DNA of 34,987 bases from the NCBI GenBank assembly GCA_020631335.1, contig JAHDHK010000021.1, positions 1-34,987 on the forward strand. The letters run 5' to 3'. A program made the position numbers and the translations under genes. Each line of letters begins with the position of its first letter. Position 1 is the first letter of the stretch. Below, piece by piece: positions 20,573 to 32,191 of the stretch. This stretch comes from Chromatiales bacterium. Its GTDB lineage: Bacteria; Pseudomonadota; Gammaproteobacteria; Granulosicoccales; Granulosicoccaceae. The notes under the pieces were generated by a model. It searched no databases and was not told the origin of the DNA. It worked only from the letters and a program-made list of their open reading frames with translations.

Positions 20573-21955
20573 TTAACCCGCAACCTGTTGCTGCGCGTTA
20601 TCCAGGAATTTTATTTTGTGCCGCAGGAACCACAGCACCACCAGAGACGGAATGACCATCACTGCCGTGAGTATAAAGAACGTACCCCAATCGCCGTCGA
20701 GCCAGTCAACCAGCGCGCCCGAAGATGAAGCAAGCAGCGTTCTGCCAAGCGTGCCGATTGATGCCAGTAGTGCGTATTGTGTCGCCGTGTAGGTTCTGTC
20801 AACCAGCCGCGAAATAAACGCGACAAATGCGACAGTGGCAAAAGCCGCAGCAATATCATCGAGAATAACGGACACAGCAAACAGCCATTCGGATTTACCG
20901 GTCCATGCCATTACACTGAACATCACATTGGTCGCCGCCATGGCGACACCTGCCAGAAATAAAGCCTTTACCGACCCCGAACGCATTGCGATCCAGCCAC
21001 CTATCAGCGTGAAAACGACGGTAGTTATCCAGCCGAAGGTTTTCGAATAAAGCGCAATATCGGATTTGCTGAATCCCAGCTCTTTGTAAAAGACTACCGA
21101 CATTTTGCCCATAAACGCCTCGCCTATCTTGAACAGAAAGATAAACGACAACAGAGCGATGCCAATAGCGACCCCGTTTTTTCGGAAAAAGCTGGTCAGC
21201 GGGCTCACGACAGTACTGGCAAACCAGCCGGCGATACCCGGCAGGCCTACCTGTTGTTCAAGTCTGGTCTGATCTTCACTTTGCAATGCCCTGCGCCGTG
21301 CAGAAGAAAGCTCGGGTATAAGCATCAATAATAGATTGCACGCCACTATCAGCCCGATCAACCACAGAAACGTCAGTTGCCAGTAATTGGGTATGCCCTG
21401 ATTTTCCAGGTACTCGGCAAGTTTTAACGCAACGACCCCGCCCAGCTTGAACCCGGTCCACCAGCCGACAACCGCTACCGCCGCACCTGCAGCCATCGCT
21501 GCAGATTCACTTTCATGAATCTGTTCAATGCGAAGCGCATCGATAGTAATGTCCTGGGTGGCCGAAGAAATGGCCACGATCAAGCCGATAAAAATAACCG
21601 CTTCAAGGTTATCCACCGGGTTGACAGCACTCCATATTGCCAGTGATGCGACAATTACCACCTGCATCGTCAGTATCCAGGATTTACGGTGCCCGATTTT
21701 ATCGGTGAGTACGGGAATTCGTATGCGATCAACCAGTGGTGCCCACATCCAGTTGAACGCATACACCCCGAAAATCAAACCCGCCCAGCCGATAGTGCTG
21801 CGACTTAAACCATCTTCTTTCAGCCACAGGGTGAGTGCAGTTCCGATCAAAACCCACGGAAATCCACTTATCATTCCCAACAAAAGAATACGCAACATTC
21901 TGCGATCAAAATACACAGAGAAGTCAGCCTTGCCGGTGTCGATATTTGTCGTCAT
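20573..21955 (-). CDS. ampG: AmpG-family muropeptide MFS transporter
   Basis: MLRILLLGMISGFPWVLIGTALTLWLKEDGLSRSTIGWAGLIFGVYAFNWMWAPLVDR, TQDITIDALRIE motifs. Confidence 0.85.
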   Translation of the reverse strand: MTTNIDTGKADFSVYFDRRMLRILLLGMISGFPWVLIGTALTLWLKEDGLSRSTIGWAGLIFGVYAFNWMWAPLVDRIRIPVLTDKIGHRKSWILTMQVVIVASLAIWSAVNPVDNLEAVIFIGLIVAISSATQDITIDALRIEQIHESESAAMAAGAAVAVVGWWTGFKLGGVVALKLAEYLENQGIPNYWQLTFLWLIGLIVACNLLLMLIPELSSARRRALQSEDQTRLEQQVGLPGIAGWFASTVVSPLTSFFRKNGVAIGIALLSFIFLFKIGEAFMGKMSVVFYKELGFSKSDIALYSKTFGWITTVVFTLIGGWIAMRSGSVKALFLAGVAMAATNVMFSVMAWTGKSEWLFAVSVILDDIAAAFATVAFVAFISRLVDRTYTATQYALLASIGTLGRTLLASSSGALVDWLDGDWGTFFILTAVMVIPSLVVLWFLRHKIKFLDNAQQQVAG

Positions 21956-22127
21956 AAATTAGTTCACTTGCTCAGTGCTGCACATAACAACATTAAATGA
22001 AGCCGAATACCCTGCCATTGCCCGACTCAAGTCTCTCAATCTGTTGCGAAACAGCGTGACAGAGGTGAATGCGGTATGAACGACCGTTGCATCAGAGCCT
22101 GCCGGGCGAACAGCAATCAACACAGCG

Positions 22128-22907
22128 TTAGTTCTGCAGCGCAAAATCATAGTCAATAACCAATGGCGCATGATCAGAGAAACGCTGCTCTTTGTAGATG
22201 TGTGTTTTTAAGACTTTATCGCGAAGATGAGGCGTGCAAATCTGGTAATCGATGCGCCAGCCGGTATTGTTAGCCCATGCCTGCCCCCGGTTAGACCACC
22301 AGGTGTATTCATGTTCTTCCTGAGGCAGCGTTCGAAATGCGTCAATATACTTATGCTTGTCAAAAAGCGTGGTCAGCCACTCGCGTTCCTCGGGCAGGAA
22401 TCCGGAATTCTTTTTGTTGCCCCGCCAGTTTTTTATATCGATATTCTGATGAGCAATATTCCAGTCACCACAGATCACATAGGGCCGTCCGCGCTTTTTA
22501 AGCTTTAACAGATGGGGCAGAAACAAGTCCATCATGCGATATTTGAACGCCTGCCGCTCATCCCCGGAGGAACCGGATGGCAGATAGAGTGAAACCACTG
22601 ACATGTTGCCGAAGGTGGTCTCGAGATACCGGCCTTCGCTGTCAATATCCTCATCGCCCAATCCGTACACGACTTTCTTTGCCGGCAGGCGACTGTAGAC
22701 CGCCGTCCCGCTGTAGCCCTTTTTTTGGGCGTCGTGCAGGTAGCGCTGGTAACCGGCAGGAGAAAATACACTGTCGCCAAGCTGAGGCTCCTGCGCTTTG
22801 GTTTCCTGCAAACACACCACGTCGGCATCTTGCGCCAGCATCCAGTCAAAAAAACCCTTGCTGGCAGCGGAACGTATGCCGTTGCAGTTTAAAGTAATGA
22901 TTCTCAT
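22128..22907 (-). CDS. xthA: exodeoxyribonuclease III
   Basis: MRIITLNCNGIRSAASKGFFDWMLAQDADVVCLQETKAQ ... ICGDWNIAH ... FSDHAPLVIDYDF. Confidence 0.93.
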   Translation of the reverse strand: MRIITLNCNGIRSAASKGFFDWMLAQDADVVCLQETKAQEPQLGDSVFSPAGYQRYLHDAQKKGYSGTAVYSRLPAKKVVYGLGDEDIDSEGRYLETTFGNMSVVSLYLPSGSSGDERQAFKYRMMDLFLPHLLKLKKRGRPYVICGDWNIAHQNIDIKNWRGNKKNSGFLPEEREWLTTLFDKHKYIDAFRTLPQEEHEYTWWSNRGQAWANNTGWRIDYQICTPHLRDKVLKTHIYKEQRFSDHAPLVIDYDFALQN

Positions 22908-23150
22908 CGAAAATAGTGCTCTGATTTCTCGTTGGATCATCGCACGCCGGCTCGACCGGTGCCATCCTGGACCGCCGGCCAGGATAATTACAAGACCAAA
23001 ATAATTACTGTTTCACAGTGGTTTTCTCAATTATCCAGGAAAAGTCCCGCTATAAATCTGTAGCAACAGATTCCCGCATTGGCGTGGAAATTCTAAATCA
23101 GCCTAGTGTCGATAACAGTGAATAATCAAACACGTGTCCGTGAAGAGCAC

Positions 23151-23795
23151 ATGCCTGCAACTTTGACTGCAGCACCGGTCAACCACTGGCTGGTACGCGC
23201 GCTGGTGAGCGGTTTCTTTGTTGCCGCACTGATGACCATGTCTACCGCCGATGCCCGCTGGTACAAGTGGGTGGACGAGAATGGCAAAATTTCCTATCAG
23301 GACCGTCCCCCACCGAGCGATAACGATAACTCCTCACAGATCCTGAATACGCAAGGCGTCACGGTAAAACATATTCCCAGTCGCGCCGAGCAGAAACAAA
23401 TCGAGGAGCAGAAACTTGCGCGGGAAAGAAGACGCCAGCGTGACGAAATGCTGCTCAAGTCTTTCCCGTCCGAAAATGACCTGACGCAGTCGCGCGACAA
23501 ACGGCTCGGCCATATCGATGGTACTGTGACCCGTATGTACGATCAGCTGGTCATTTTGAATTCGCGGCTGGAATTGATCGAAGGCAAAATCGGTGATCGC
23601 ATCAATCAGGGGCTGGCGCCCAGTGAGGCGCTGGAATCAGACCGCTCGGCAGTTACCCGAAGCATTAACAGCACCAACGCACTGATCAAGTCAAAGCTCA
23701 AAGAGCGGCGTCAGGTGGCGGGCATGTTCGAGAATGATCTGATCCGCTTCCGCCAGCTGGTTGAGGCCGCTCGCACGGCCAACCTGACAGAATAA
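23151..23795 (+). CDS. DUF4124-domain protein
   Basis: Signal peptide followed by ARWYKWVDENGKISYQDRPPP, the typical DUF4124 motif; coiled-coil-rich C-terminus. Confidence 0.8.
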   Translation: MPATLTAAPVNHWLVRALVSGFFVAALMTMSTADARWYKWVDENGKISYQDRPPPSDNDNSSQILNTQGVTVKHIPSRAEQKQIEEQKLARERRRQRDEMLLKSFPSENDLTQSRDKRLGHIDGTVTRMYDQLVILNSRLELIEGKIGDRINQGLAPSEALESDRSAVTRSINSTNALIKSKLKERRQVAGMFENDLIRFRQLVEAARTANLTE

Positions 23796-23801
23796 AACCT
23801 G

Positions 23802-24728
<927 letters not shown>

Positions 24729-26102
24729 TTAGAAGGGAAGGTCCAGCGTTGAGTCTACAGCCAGCATCGCTGAGCGGAAATGAGATTGTATTTCTTCAAG
24801 CGCAGCTTTTGAATCGGCTTCAAAACGAATGACCAGTGAAGGCGTTGTGTTAGACGCCCTGACAAGTCCCCAGCCGGCATCAAAGTCGGCACGCAGCCCG
24901 TCTATGGTAGTGAGCTCTGCATCGCCGAAGTCGGCACTGTCTATAAATGCCTGCATAAACTTATGATGTTCGCCCTCGGCAAATTTAATTCCCAGCTCGG
25001 GTGTATTGACGCTGTCGGGAATCTCCCCAAAGATCTCACTGACCTTACGGTTGTCCTGCGACAGAATCTCTAGCAGTCTTGCCGCCGAATACAGTGCATC
25101 GTCGAATCCATACCAGCGCTCTTTAAAGAAGATATGGCCGCTCATCTCACCACCGAGGGCAGCGCCGGTTTCCTTGATGCGGGTTTTCACAAACGAATGA
25201 CCTGTCTTCCACATTTCGGGATCACCACCGGCCTCTTTGATTGCAGCAGGTAACAGGCGTGAACACTTAACGTCATAGATAATTTTAGCGCCCGGATTGC
25301 GAGACAGTATGTCGCGTGAGTAAAGAATCATCTGACGATCAGGCCAGATGATCTGCCCTTTGTCATCGATAACACCAACGCGGTCCCCATCACCATCAAA
25401 CGCGAGTCCGAGATCAAGCTGTTCAGCTTCTACCAGATGCGAAATGTCCTGCAGATTTTCTACTTTGGCCGGATCTGGGTGGTGATTTGGAAAGTTACCG
25501 TCGACTTCAGAAAAAAGCTCATGCACTTCACAACCGAGCCTGCGGAACAGCCCTGCCGCACAAACCCCTGCCACGCCGTTACCGCAGTCTGTCGCAATGC
25601 GTAATGGTCGTTCAAGCTTGATATCGCCCACAACCCGGTCGAGGTAGGCATCGAGGATGTCCTGCTCAGCATAGCTGCCTTCACCCGTCACAATCTCGTC
25701 ATTGACCAGACGCTGATACAACTTTTGAATACCATCGCCGAACAGGGTGTCACCACCGATCATCATCTTAAGGCCATTGTACTCAGGCGGATTGTGACTG
25801 CCTGTCACCATAATGCCTGTACCGGTGTCCAGGTGATAAGTGGAAAAGTACAGTACCGGCGTCGGCACCATACCGATATTAATGACGTTGCAGCCAGTGC
25901 TTTGAATGCCTTTAGCCAGTGCAGCGATCAGATCGGGGCCGGACAATCGACCGTCTCGACCGAGTGTCACGGTCGTTTGCCCGCGTGAAAGACTTTCAGA
26001 ACCGAATGCCCGCCCGATCAGTTCAACTGCTTCGGGTGTCAGCGCATCAGCAACAATACCGCGAATGTCGTACGCGCGGAAAATGGACGCATCAATGTTC
26101 AT
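24729..26102 (-). CDS. algC: phosphomannomutase/phosphoglucomutase (AlgC-like)
   Basis: FRAYDIRGIV, MVTGSHNPPEYNGLK, AFDGDGDRVGVID, GGEMSGHIFFKE motifs; argB-algC-dut-coaBC order. Confidence 0.93.
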   Translation of the reverse strand: MNIDASIFRAYDIRGIVADALTPEAVELIGRAFGSESLSRGQTTVTLGRDGRLSGPDLIAALAKGIQSTGCNVINIGMVPTPVLYFSTYHLDTGTGIMVTGSHNPPEYNGLKMMIGGDTLFGDGIQKLYQRLVNDEIVTGEGSYAEQDILDAYLDRVVGDIKLERPLRIATDCGNGVAGVCAAGLFRRLGCEVHELFSEVDGNFPNHHPDPAKVENLQDISHLVEAEQLDLGLAFDGDGDRVGVIDDKGQIIWPDRQMILYSRDILSRNPGAKIIYDVKCSRLLPAAIKEAGGDPEMWKTGHSFVKTRIKETGAALGGEMSGHIFFKERWYGFDDALYSAARLLEILSQDNRKVSEIFGEIPDSVNTPELGIKFAEGEHHKFMQAFIDSADFGDAELTTIDGLRADFDAGWGLVRASNTTPSLVIRFEADSKAALEEIQSHFRSAMLAVDSTLDLPF

Positions 26103-26267
26103 GTACCAACCTGAATACTGGCTAAAAATTTGATTCGTATGCTAAAGCACAAACCCAGCCAGCAGGTATTCTTAGACACAAGTTTACATTCACATGAATG
26201 TGACTGCTCTCTACCTTAACCCTGCCGGTCAAGGGGTTAACAGAAGAACACCGTTAACATACAAGTA

Positions 26268-26735
26268 TCACTCACGACCGGTAGATCCAAACCCGCCTTG
26301 CGCGCGATCAGACGTCACAAATTCTTCGACAATTTCAAACTGTGCCTGCACGACCGGCACGATCACCATTTGCGCTATTCGTTCTCCGGGTTCGACGTTG
26401 AAGCTTTCACTGGAGCGATTCCAGCAGGACACAAATAGCTGCCCCTGATAATCTGAATCAATCAGCCCGACCAAATTACCCAGTACAACCCCATGCTTAT
26501 GGCCGAGCCCGGAGCGGGGCAGAATGACGCCCGCCAGACCCGGGTCAGCGATGTACATCGCCAAACCGGTGGGTATCAACTCAACACTTCCCGGCTTTAA
26601 CTCAAGCGTTGCATCAATGCAGGCTCGCAAATCCAGACCGGCAGAGCCTTCAGTGGCATACGCAGGAATATCGAAAGTATCTCCGATTCGCGAGTCGAGT
26701 ATTTTCAGCTGTATGCCTTTCATTTCGATAGACAC
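26268..26735 (-). CDS. dut: deoxyuridine 5'-triphosphate nucleotidohydrolase
   Basis: [58 protein letters not shown] motifs. Confidence 0.97.
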   Translation of the reverse strand: MSIEMKGIQLKILDSRIGDTFDIPAYATEGSAGLDLRACIDATLELKPGSVELIPTGLAMYIADPGLAGVILPRSGLGHKHGVVLGNLVGLIDSDYQGQLFVSCWNRSSESFNVEPGERIAQMVIVPVVQAQFEIVEEFVTSDRAQGGFGSTGRE

Positions 26736-27913
26736 CTTGTCGAGATCAAACCAATAAGCTCAAGCGCCAGGCTTTGTTTCGAGCGCGCAGTAAATGATTG
26801 ATGACCATCAGGCCAGAACACTTCCACCGCATTTTTATCGCTATTGAATCCGTTACCGGCTACACCCACCCGGTTGGCGATGATCATATCCAGATTTTTA
26901 CGGGTCAATTTATCCCTGGCATAACCCTCCAAGTTATCGGTTTCAGCGGCAAATCCGATGCATACCGGTCTGTTTGGCAATGCTGACACATCAGCCAGGA
27001 TGTCCGGGTTGCGTTCAAGCCGCAACACCATATCCGCAGAGGTTTTCTTTATTTTGCTCTCGGACTGTTCAGCCACACGATAATCTGCAACCGCAGCCAC
27101 CGCGATAAATACATCAGCCTCTGACACCACCTGCATCACCGCCTTGTGCATTGACTCAGCACTGGTCACATCAACTCTGCTGACACCTGCAGGTGTGTCT
27201 AGCGATACGGGACCGGCAACCAGCGTTACCCGGGCACCTGCGATACTGGCCGCACGAGCCAGCGCAAAACCCATTTTTCCACTGCTGTGATTACTGATAA
27301 AGCGAACCGGATCGACATCCTCGCGGGTCGGACCTGCGGTAATCAACACCTGCTTACCCGCGAGCGTCTTATCTACCCCGCTCTGGTCTTTGAGATCCAC
27401 TAAAGCGCGCACGATATCTGCCGGCTCAAGCATTCTGCCCACGCCGGTCTCTCCACACGCCTGTGATCCCTCGCCCGGCCCAAGCACAGTGACATTGCGC
27501 GATTGCAGCGTTTCTATATTGGCCTGTGTCGCGGCGTGGTACCACATCATGCTGTTCATCGCGGGGGCCACGATCTGCGTGGCGGTTGTGGCCAGACAAA
27601 CAGTGGACAATAAGTCATCCGCAGTGCCTGCCACCATTTTCGCGAGCGTGTTAGCAGTCGCAGGGGCGATCAGTAAAACATCTGCCCAGCGCGCCAGCTC
27701 TATATGACCCATACCGGCCTCGGCCTGTTCATCGAGAAGTTCGGTGTGCACTGGAAAACCGCTTACCGCCTGAAAAACTAACGGCTTTATAAACTCACAG
27801 GCAGAGTGAGTCATGATGACTCTGACTTCAACGCCATTATCCACCAGCCGCCTTACAATCTCGGGCGATTTATAGCAGGCGATACCACCGGTGACAGCGA
27901 GAAGTACTTTCAT
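26720..27913 (-). CDS. coaBC: phosphopantothenoylcysteine decarboxylase / synthase
   Basis: [56 protein letters not shown] motifs. Confidence 0.97.
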   Translation of the reverse strand: MKVLLAVTGGIACYKSPEIVRRLVDNGVEVRVIMTHSACEFIKPLVFQAVSGFPVHTELLDEQAEAGMGHIELARWADVLLIAPATANTLAKMVAGTADDLLSTVCLATTATQIVAPAMNSMMWYHAATQANIETLQSRNVTVLGPGEGSQACGETGVGRMLEPADIVRALVDLKDQSGVDKTLAGKQVLITAGPTREDVDPVRFISNHSSGKMGFALARAASIAGARVTLVAGPVSLDTPAGVSRVDVTSAESMHKAVMQVVSEADVFIAVAAVADYRVAEQSESKIKKTSADMVLRLERNPDILADVSALPNRPVCIGFAAETDNLEGYARDKLTRKNLDMIIANRVGVAGNGFNSDKNAVEVFWPDGHQSFTARSKQSLALELIGLISTRCLSK

Positions 27914-28050
27914 TTGCTTTTATACCTGGCAGGAGAGAGTAGGACTAACGTGGATATCTTGAAAGCAAGCTGGCCGTTAAGTGATCACAAGCTGATGACA
28001 ACTGTGAACCAGGTCGCGATCAGATTCAGTACAGATCATATTATCAAACA

Positions 28051-28725
28051 ATGGCAATATCAGATTTACCCCGTAGTGAACGCCCGAGAGAAAAGCTTCT
28101 CGCAAATGGCCCCTCGACACTTACCGACGCAGAGTTGCTTGCAATTCTCATTCGAACAGGCACTCAGGGACGTTCGGCCATAGAGCTCGCCCATGACATC
28201 ATCGATAAGTATGGCGGACTGGTACATCTGCTCTCTTCCGAGCAAAAAACATTTTGCGACACAAAAGGACTGGGCCCGGCAAAGTACGCTCAGCTGGTTG
28301 CCGTGCTTGAAATGGCCAAGCGGTATCAGACAGGCAGGGCCAAGGAACGGAAATTTCTGGAATCACCCGATGCGGTGAAGAGCATCGTCGCCCTGCACAT
28401 GAGAGCACTTGAGCACGAGGTGTTTGCGTGTTTATTTTTGGACAACCGTCACCGGCTCATCCGATATCAACCATTGTTCAACGGTACTATCGATGCGGCG
28501 TCGGTTTACCCGAGAGAAGTGGTAAAAGCAGCGCTCAGTAACAACAGCGCAGCGGTAGTGCTTGCTCACAACCATCCGTCAGGCGTTGCAGAGCCAAGCC
28601 GTGCTGATATCGAAATCACCAGAAAACTGGTCAAAGCACTTGCGATGGTCGACATAAGAGTTCTCGACCACATCATCGTCGGCGACGGTTACCAGGTTTC
28701 ACTGGCAGAGCGAGGCGAGATGTAG
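28051..28725 (+). CDS. radC: RadC-family JAB/MPN-domain protein
   Basis: RPREKLLANGPSTLTDAELLAILIRTGT; VVLAHNHPSGVAEPSRADIEIT. Confidence 0.96.
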   Translation: MAISDLPRSERPREKLLANGPSTLTDAELLAILIRTGTQGRSAIELAHDIIDKYGGLVHLLSSEQKTFCDTKGLGPAKYAQLVAVLEMAKRYQTGRAKERKFLESPDAVKSIVALHMRALEHEVFACLFLDNRHRLIRYQPLFNGTIDAASVYPREVVKAALSNNSAAVVLAHNHPSGVAEPSRADIEITRKLVKALAMVDIRVLDHIIVGDGYQVSLAERGEM

Positions 28726-28731
28726 GAACTA

Positions 28732-28762
28732 CCGGCTCGTATCCGCCTGGGATACGAGCCGG
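28732..28762. terminator. long perfect hairpin between convergent radC and ompA-like gene
   Basis: CCGGCTCGTATCC-gcctg-GGATACGAGCCGG; 13-bp perfect stem but no clear T-tract on either side. Confidence 0.6.
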
Positions 28763-28777
28763 GTTCCGGCAATCGAC

Positions 28778-29437
28778 TTAGTTGATCGCTTCGACGCGAA
28801 TCTCAACACGGCGGTTGAGTCTGCGTCCTTCGGCCGTATCGTTGCTGGCGATTGGCGCAGTTTCACCCAATCCGGAAGCAGTGATTGGCACCTGAGGGAA
28901 TGCACCTTCAAGTTTGCCTTTCACGGTTTCTGCGCGACGCTCGGAAAGCCCTTGGTTGTATTCAAGAGATCCACGGCTATCAGCATGTCCGACAACGTCG
29001 ATCAGCTCGATATCCTGGTAGCTGCCCAGCTTATCGATCAGCCCGTCCATTTCCCGGTTGCCCTGAGCAGTCAGATCAGCCGAGTCGTACGGGAACAGAG
29101 CGCGACCGCTCAGAACCACCTTTTCAACACTGGCAGGCTCTGGAGCCGGCGCTGGTGCAGGTGGTGGTGGTGGAGGTGGTGGTGGAGGCGGAGCTTGAGT
29201 CTCTTCAGGCTCAGGCGCTTTTTCAGCCATCATTTCCTCTTTAGCCATGTCCTCACCGCAGGTAGACTCGTCGCTCCAGTTTTTATCCCGGACGCAGGAA
29301 TCACCGCTAGAAAGAATAAGTCCGTCTTTCCCGACTACATAGCCTGTTGGACTCTCAGAAGACCCGTCACCTGACATTGTGCCGCACCCGGCCAAAAGGG
29401 CAGCACCTACAGCGACAGACAGGAGTTTTATATGCAT
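28778..29437 (-). CDS. OmpA-family peptidoglycan-associated lipoprotein with polyproline linker
   Basis: LLAGC lipobox; APPPPPPPPPPPAPAPAPEP linker; LFPYDSADLT...VVGHADSRGSLEYNQGLSERRAETV...GLGETAPIASNDTAEGRRLNRRVEI. Confidence 0.9.
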   Translation of the reverse strand: MHIKLLSVAVGAALLAGCGTMSGDGSSESPTGYVVGKDGLILSSGDSCVRDKNWSDESTCGEDMAKEEMMAEKAPEPEETQAPPPPPPPPPPPAPAPAPEPASVEKVVLSGRALFPYDSADLTAQGNREMDGLIDKLGSYQDIELIDVVGHADSRGSLEYNQGLSERRAETVKGKLEGAFPQVPITASGLGETAPIASNDTAEGRRLNRRVEIRVEAIN

Positions 29438-29766
29438 TGAATCACTCCAATTTGCGATTGCTTGTTAACAGTATGTGAGCAGGTGATTTTTTGACAAAAG
29501 GCCCTGCCTCGATCACGTGCATCTACACGCTTCTTTTTGTAATAATGCTGTATCAATAGTTGCAAGAAATTTTAACACCACCCAACTACCGCACACACCG
29601 CCCTTTCCGCTCGTTAACTCTGTCAGAGAACCGACATTGTCAAAAAGCGTACACGGCTGTATTAATCCTAACACAAGTTGTGTGCACGGGATCAACAAAT
29701 AAGCGAACAAAATATCCAAAGCCAACACGTTTGTAACGTATTGCGACAGGATTTCGAAGTAATTCA

Positions 29767-30483
29767 GTGCCGATCGGTAGATTTTCAGTGTTGCAAAAAG
29801 TGTACAACTCTTTATTCCCACCCACCTGCGTACTTTGTGACGCATCCTCCCAAATCGGGATGGATCTGTGTGAACCGTGCTTTTTGACCCTGCCCCACAA
29901 CCAGATTTGCTGCTGCACCTGCGCACTGCCATTGCCGGAACAGACAAAACAGGGTGAAAGCCTCCAATGCGGATCCTGCCTGGTGAAACAGCCGTTAACA
30001 GACATCACGATTGCCCCGTTCAGATATGAGGCACCTTCGGACTACCTCGTGCAACAACTGAAGTATCACGGCTCAATGAAGCACGGCCGGGTCATCGGCA
30101 GGCTTCTGGCCGACGCTGTTGAATCCACCGAGCTACCCGAACAGCTGATTCCGGTGCCCCAGCATGCACACAGACTGTTGGATCGTGGCTTCAACCATGC
30201 CGACTACATCGCCCGCACGGTCGGCAGGCTTTTGTCGATCCCGGTGAACAGCACACTGGTGCACAAAACCGATGACCGCCCGCCACAATCCGGCCTTAAT
30301 GCCAGATCAAGAAAGAAAAACATGCACAACGCATTTCACATGACAGGCAGACCGGACTCAACTCATGTCGCGATAGTTGACGATGTGATGACAACCGGCG
30401 CCACCAGCGAGGCGCTGGCGAAAGTGCTCTTAAAGGGCGGGTGCCGGCGCGTCACACTATGGACATTCGCCAGAACAGAGTAA
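29767..30483 (+). CDS. comF: ComF-family phosphoribosyltransferase-like protein
   Basis: Cys-rich N-terminus CVLCD...CEPC...CCCTCALPL; LIPVPQHAHRLLDRGFNHADYIAR; VAIVDDVMTTGATSEAL PRPP motif. Confidence 0.92.
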   Translation: MPIGRFSVLQKVYNSLFPPTCVLCDASSQIGMDLCEPCFLTLPHNQICCCTCALPLPEQTKQGESLQCGSCLVKQPLTDITIAPFRYEAPSDYLVQQLKYHGSMKHGRVIGRLLADAVESTELPEQLIPVPQHAHRLLDRGFNHADYIARTVGRLLSIPVNSTLVHKTDDRPPQSGLNARSRKKNMHNAFHMTGRPDSTHVAIVDDVMTTGATSEALAKVLLKGGCRRVTLWTFARTE

Positions 30484-30527
30484 CTACCGACAACAGGATG
30501 CCGATAGTTCAAAGTCAGACACCACCG

Positions 30528-32183
30528 TCACTGCGCCGAGTGCATGAGCAATTCTCTTACATCCTCACCTGCCAGCACTGATGATCGCGCCAGCGCAGTT
30601 GCTACCGACTGATCCAGTGCATCTGCTTCCTGTCGCAACGATGCTCTCTCTCCATCAAGCTGTTCCAGCGCCCCCCTGTAGCCCTCAGTGGACAGTCGTA
30701 GATCCTTCTCCAGTTGATCAGTCAAAGCTTCACTAACCGCCTTCGGAACTGACGGACGCAAGAAGTACGCGACCAGCCAGGGCAGCAACCACGAAACGCC
30801 GACCAGCATCGCCCCGTTCACCAGGAAAGCTGTACCCACGTAGGCTTCCGGGTCACTTGCACCATTAACAAAGCCCATCACCACCCTGCTTACCACCCAT
30901 AACAACCCGGCAGCCGGCAACACCAGCTGCAATACTGAAAACACTTTTTGCGCTGTCCGCTGCCAGGCCGCCCCCGGGTTCGCAGCCGCTTCTGCCACCA
31001 CCGCACTCCATGTGCCGCCAATCGCCTCAAAATCGACCCCACCGTCATCTTTACGTAGATGACCCAGACGACGTGCTGGCACTCCATGCTCTTCAGCAGC
31101 TAACTCAAACTCTGTAATGGCATCTTTAAGCGCGACCACAGACAGATCATCCCAAAGTGACCCGGCATCGTTGGCAAGTGACCTGGCGGTGGTTTTTTCC
31201 GCCTGATCGGATTTACCGGTCAATGCCTTCAACGCATTCGTCAACGGAGCCTGCTGATCCGGGGCGAATCCGGCACTGTACTGCGTAAAAGGCACATACA
31301 GATTGGCCCCCACCGCTTCCTGAGCAGACTTCCAGCGCCGATCAAAAACCGCGAGTAACCCGTCCGCACCGGGTGCAAGCAATGGTTGATGTTCGAGCAG
31401 TCGCTGGCGTGCAAGTTCAAGCCGACGAAACCAACCAATTTGTTCCAGCTGTTCAACCACATTACGTTCCGCCAGGTCACCGACCAGATCAGCCAGTTGC
31501 TGGAACTGATCATCTTCAATCTCTATATTCGCACCAACTGTTTTAAACACCCTGGGTTGACTGAAGCCGGTACGTTTCAACAGCGTTACAAAATCATCGT
31601 ATTGTGTGTGTTCTGCTTTATCCCATTGGTTGATAACAAACAGCCAGCCATGTCGATATCCCTCTGACATCAACAAGTGCCAGCCTTGTTCATCTTTATA
31701 CCGCTCCGGTGTAACCACATAAATCAACAGATCAATATGTGGAATCCATTGCAACACCTGATCACGATTCTGCGTTTCATCACTGTCAAAATCAGGCATA
31801 TCCACCCACATGACATCGGTGTATTTGTCATTGCGATGCTTGATCGCATTGAAGTTCGACACTGAGAAGTCACTGGGCAGAGACGCAATATCCCGGCTGT
31901 GGTGCAGATAGGCAGTGATCTCAAGCGACGTCGGCCTTACCACTCCTGTTCTGGCCACAGATTCTCCGGCCAGCCTGTTCAATAATGAGCTTTTTCCGAC
32001 ACCGGTACCGCCAAACAGCCCCACTACCAGCGGTCGCCCGGACAACTCATCGCCAAACAAATCTGCGGCGGTCTGCTTTTCACGGTTGTTAAACCCGGTA
32101 CTGCCGAGCCATCCGTTACTATGGAGTTTTTCGAGAAATTTTTCGACCCGGTGATAAGTCGATGCGATATCGTCGTTAGCCAT
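30528..32183 (-). CDS. large membrane-associated P-loop GTPase (dynamin/Era-like), GTPase A
   Basis: GLFGGTGVGKSSLLNRLAGES (P-loop), WVDMPDFDSDE (G3 region), FVINQWDKAEH (G4), two hydrophobic segments near residues ~420-490; ATG at 32183 preferred over TTG at 32195. Confidence 0.8.
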   Translation of the reverse strand: MANDDIASTYHRVEKFLEKLHSNGWLGSTGFNNREKQTAADLFGDELSGRPLVVGLFGGTGVGKSSLLNRLAGESVARTGVVRPTSLEITAYLHHSRDIASLPSDFSVSNFNAIKHRNDKYTDVMWVDMPDFDSDETQNRDQVLQWIPHIDLLIYVVTPERYKDEQGWHLLMSEGYRHGWLFVINQWDKAEHTQYDDFVTLLKRTGFSQPRVFKTVGANIEIEDDQFQQLADLVGDLAERNVVEQLEQIGWFRRLELARQRLLEHQPLLAPGADGLLAVFDRRWKSAQEAVGANLYVPFTQYSAGFAPDQQAPLTNALKALTGKSDQAEKTTARSLANDAGSLWDDLSVVALKDAITEFELAAEEHGVPARRLGHLRKDDGGVDFEAIGGTWSAVVAEAAANPGAAWQRTAQKVFSVLQLVLPAAGLLWVVSRVVMGFVNGASDPEAYVGTAFLVNGAMLVGVSWLLPWLVAYFLRPSVPKAVSEALTDQLEKDLRLSTEGYRGALEQLDGERASLRQEADALDQSVATALARSSVLAGEDVRELLMHSAQ

Positions 32184-32191
32184 GCAGCGCT

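Noticed and set aside
21959-22171. 70-aa minus ORF between ampG and xthA
   Set aside because: Overlaps the xthA 3' end, no recognisable motif; not enough to call a gene
28952-29374. Trp/Arg-rich plus-strand ORF (WRRWCRWWWWRWWWRRS)
   Set aside because: Artefact of reading the proline-linker microsatellite antisense
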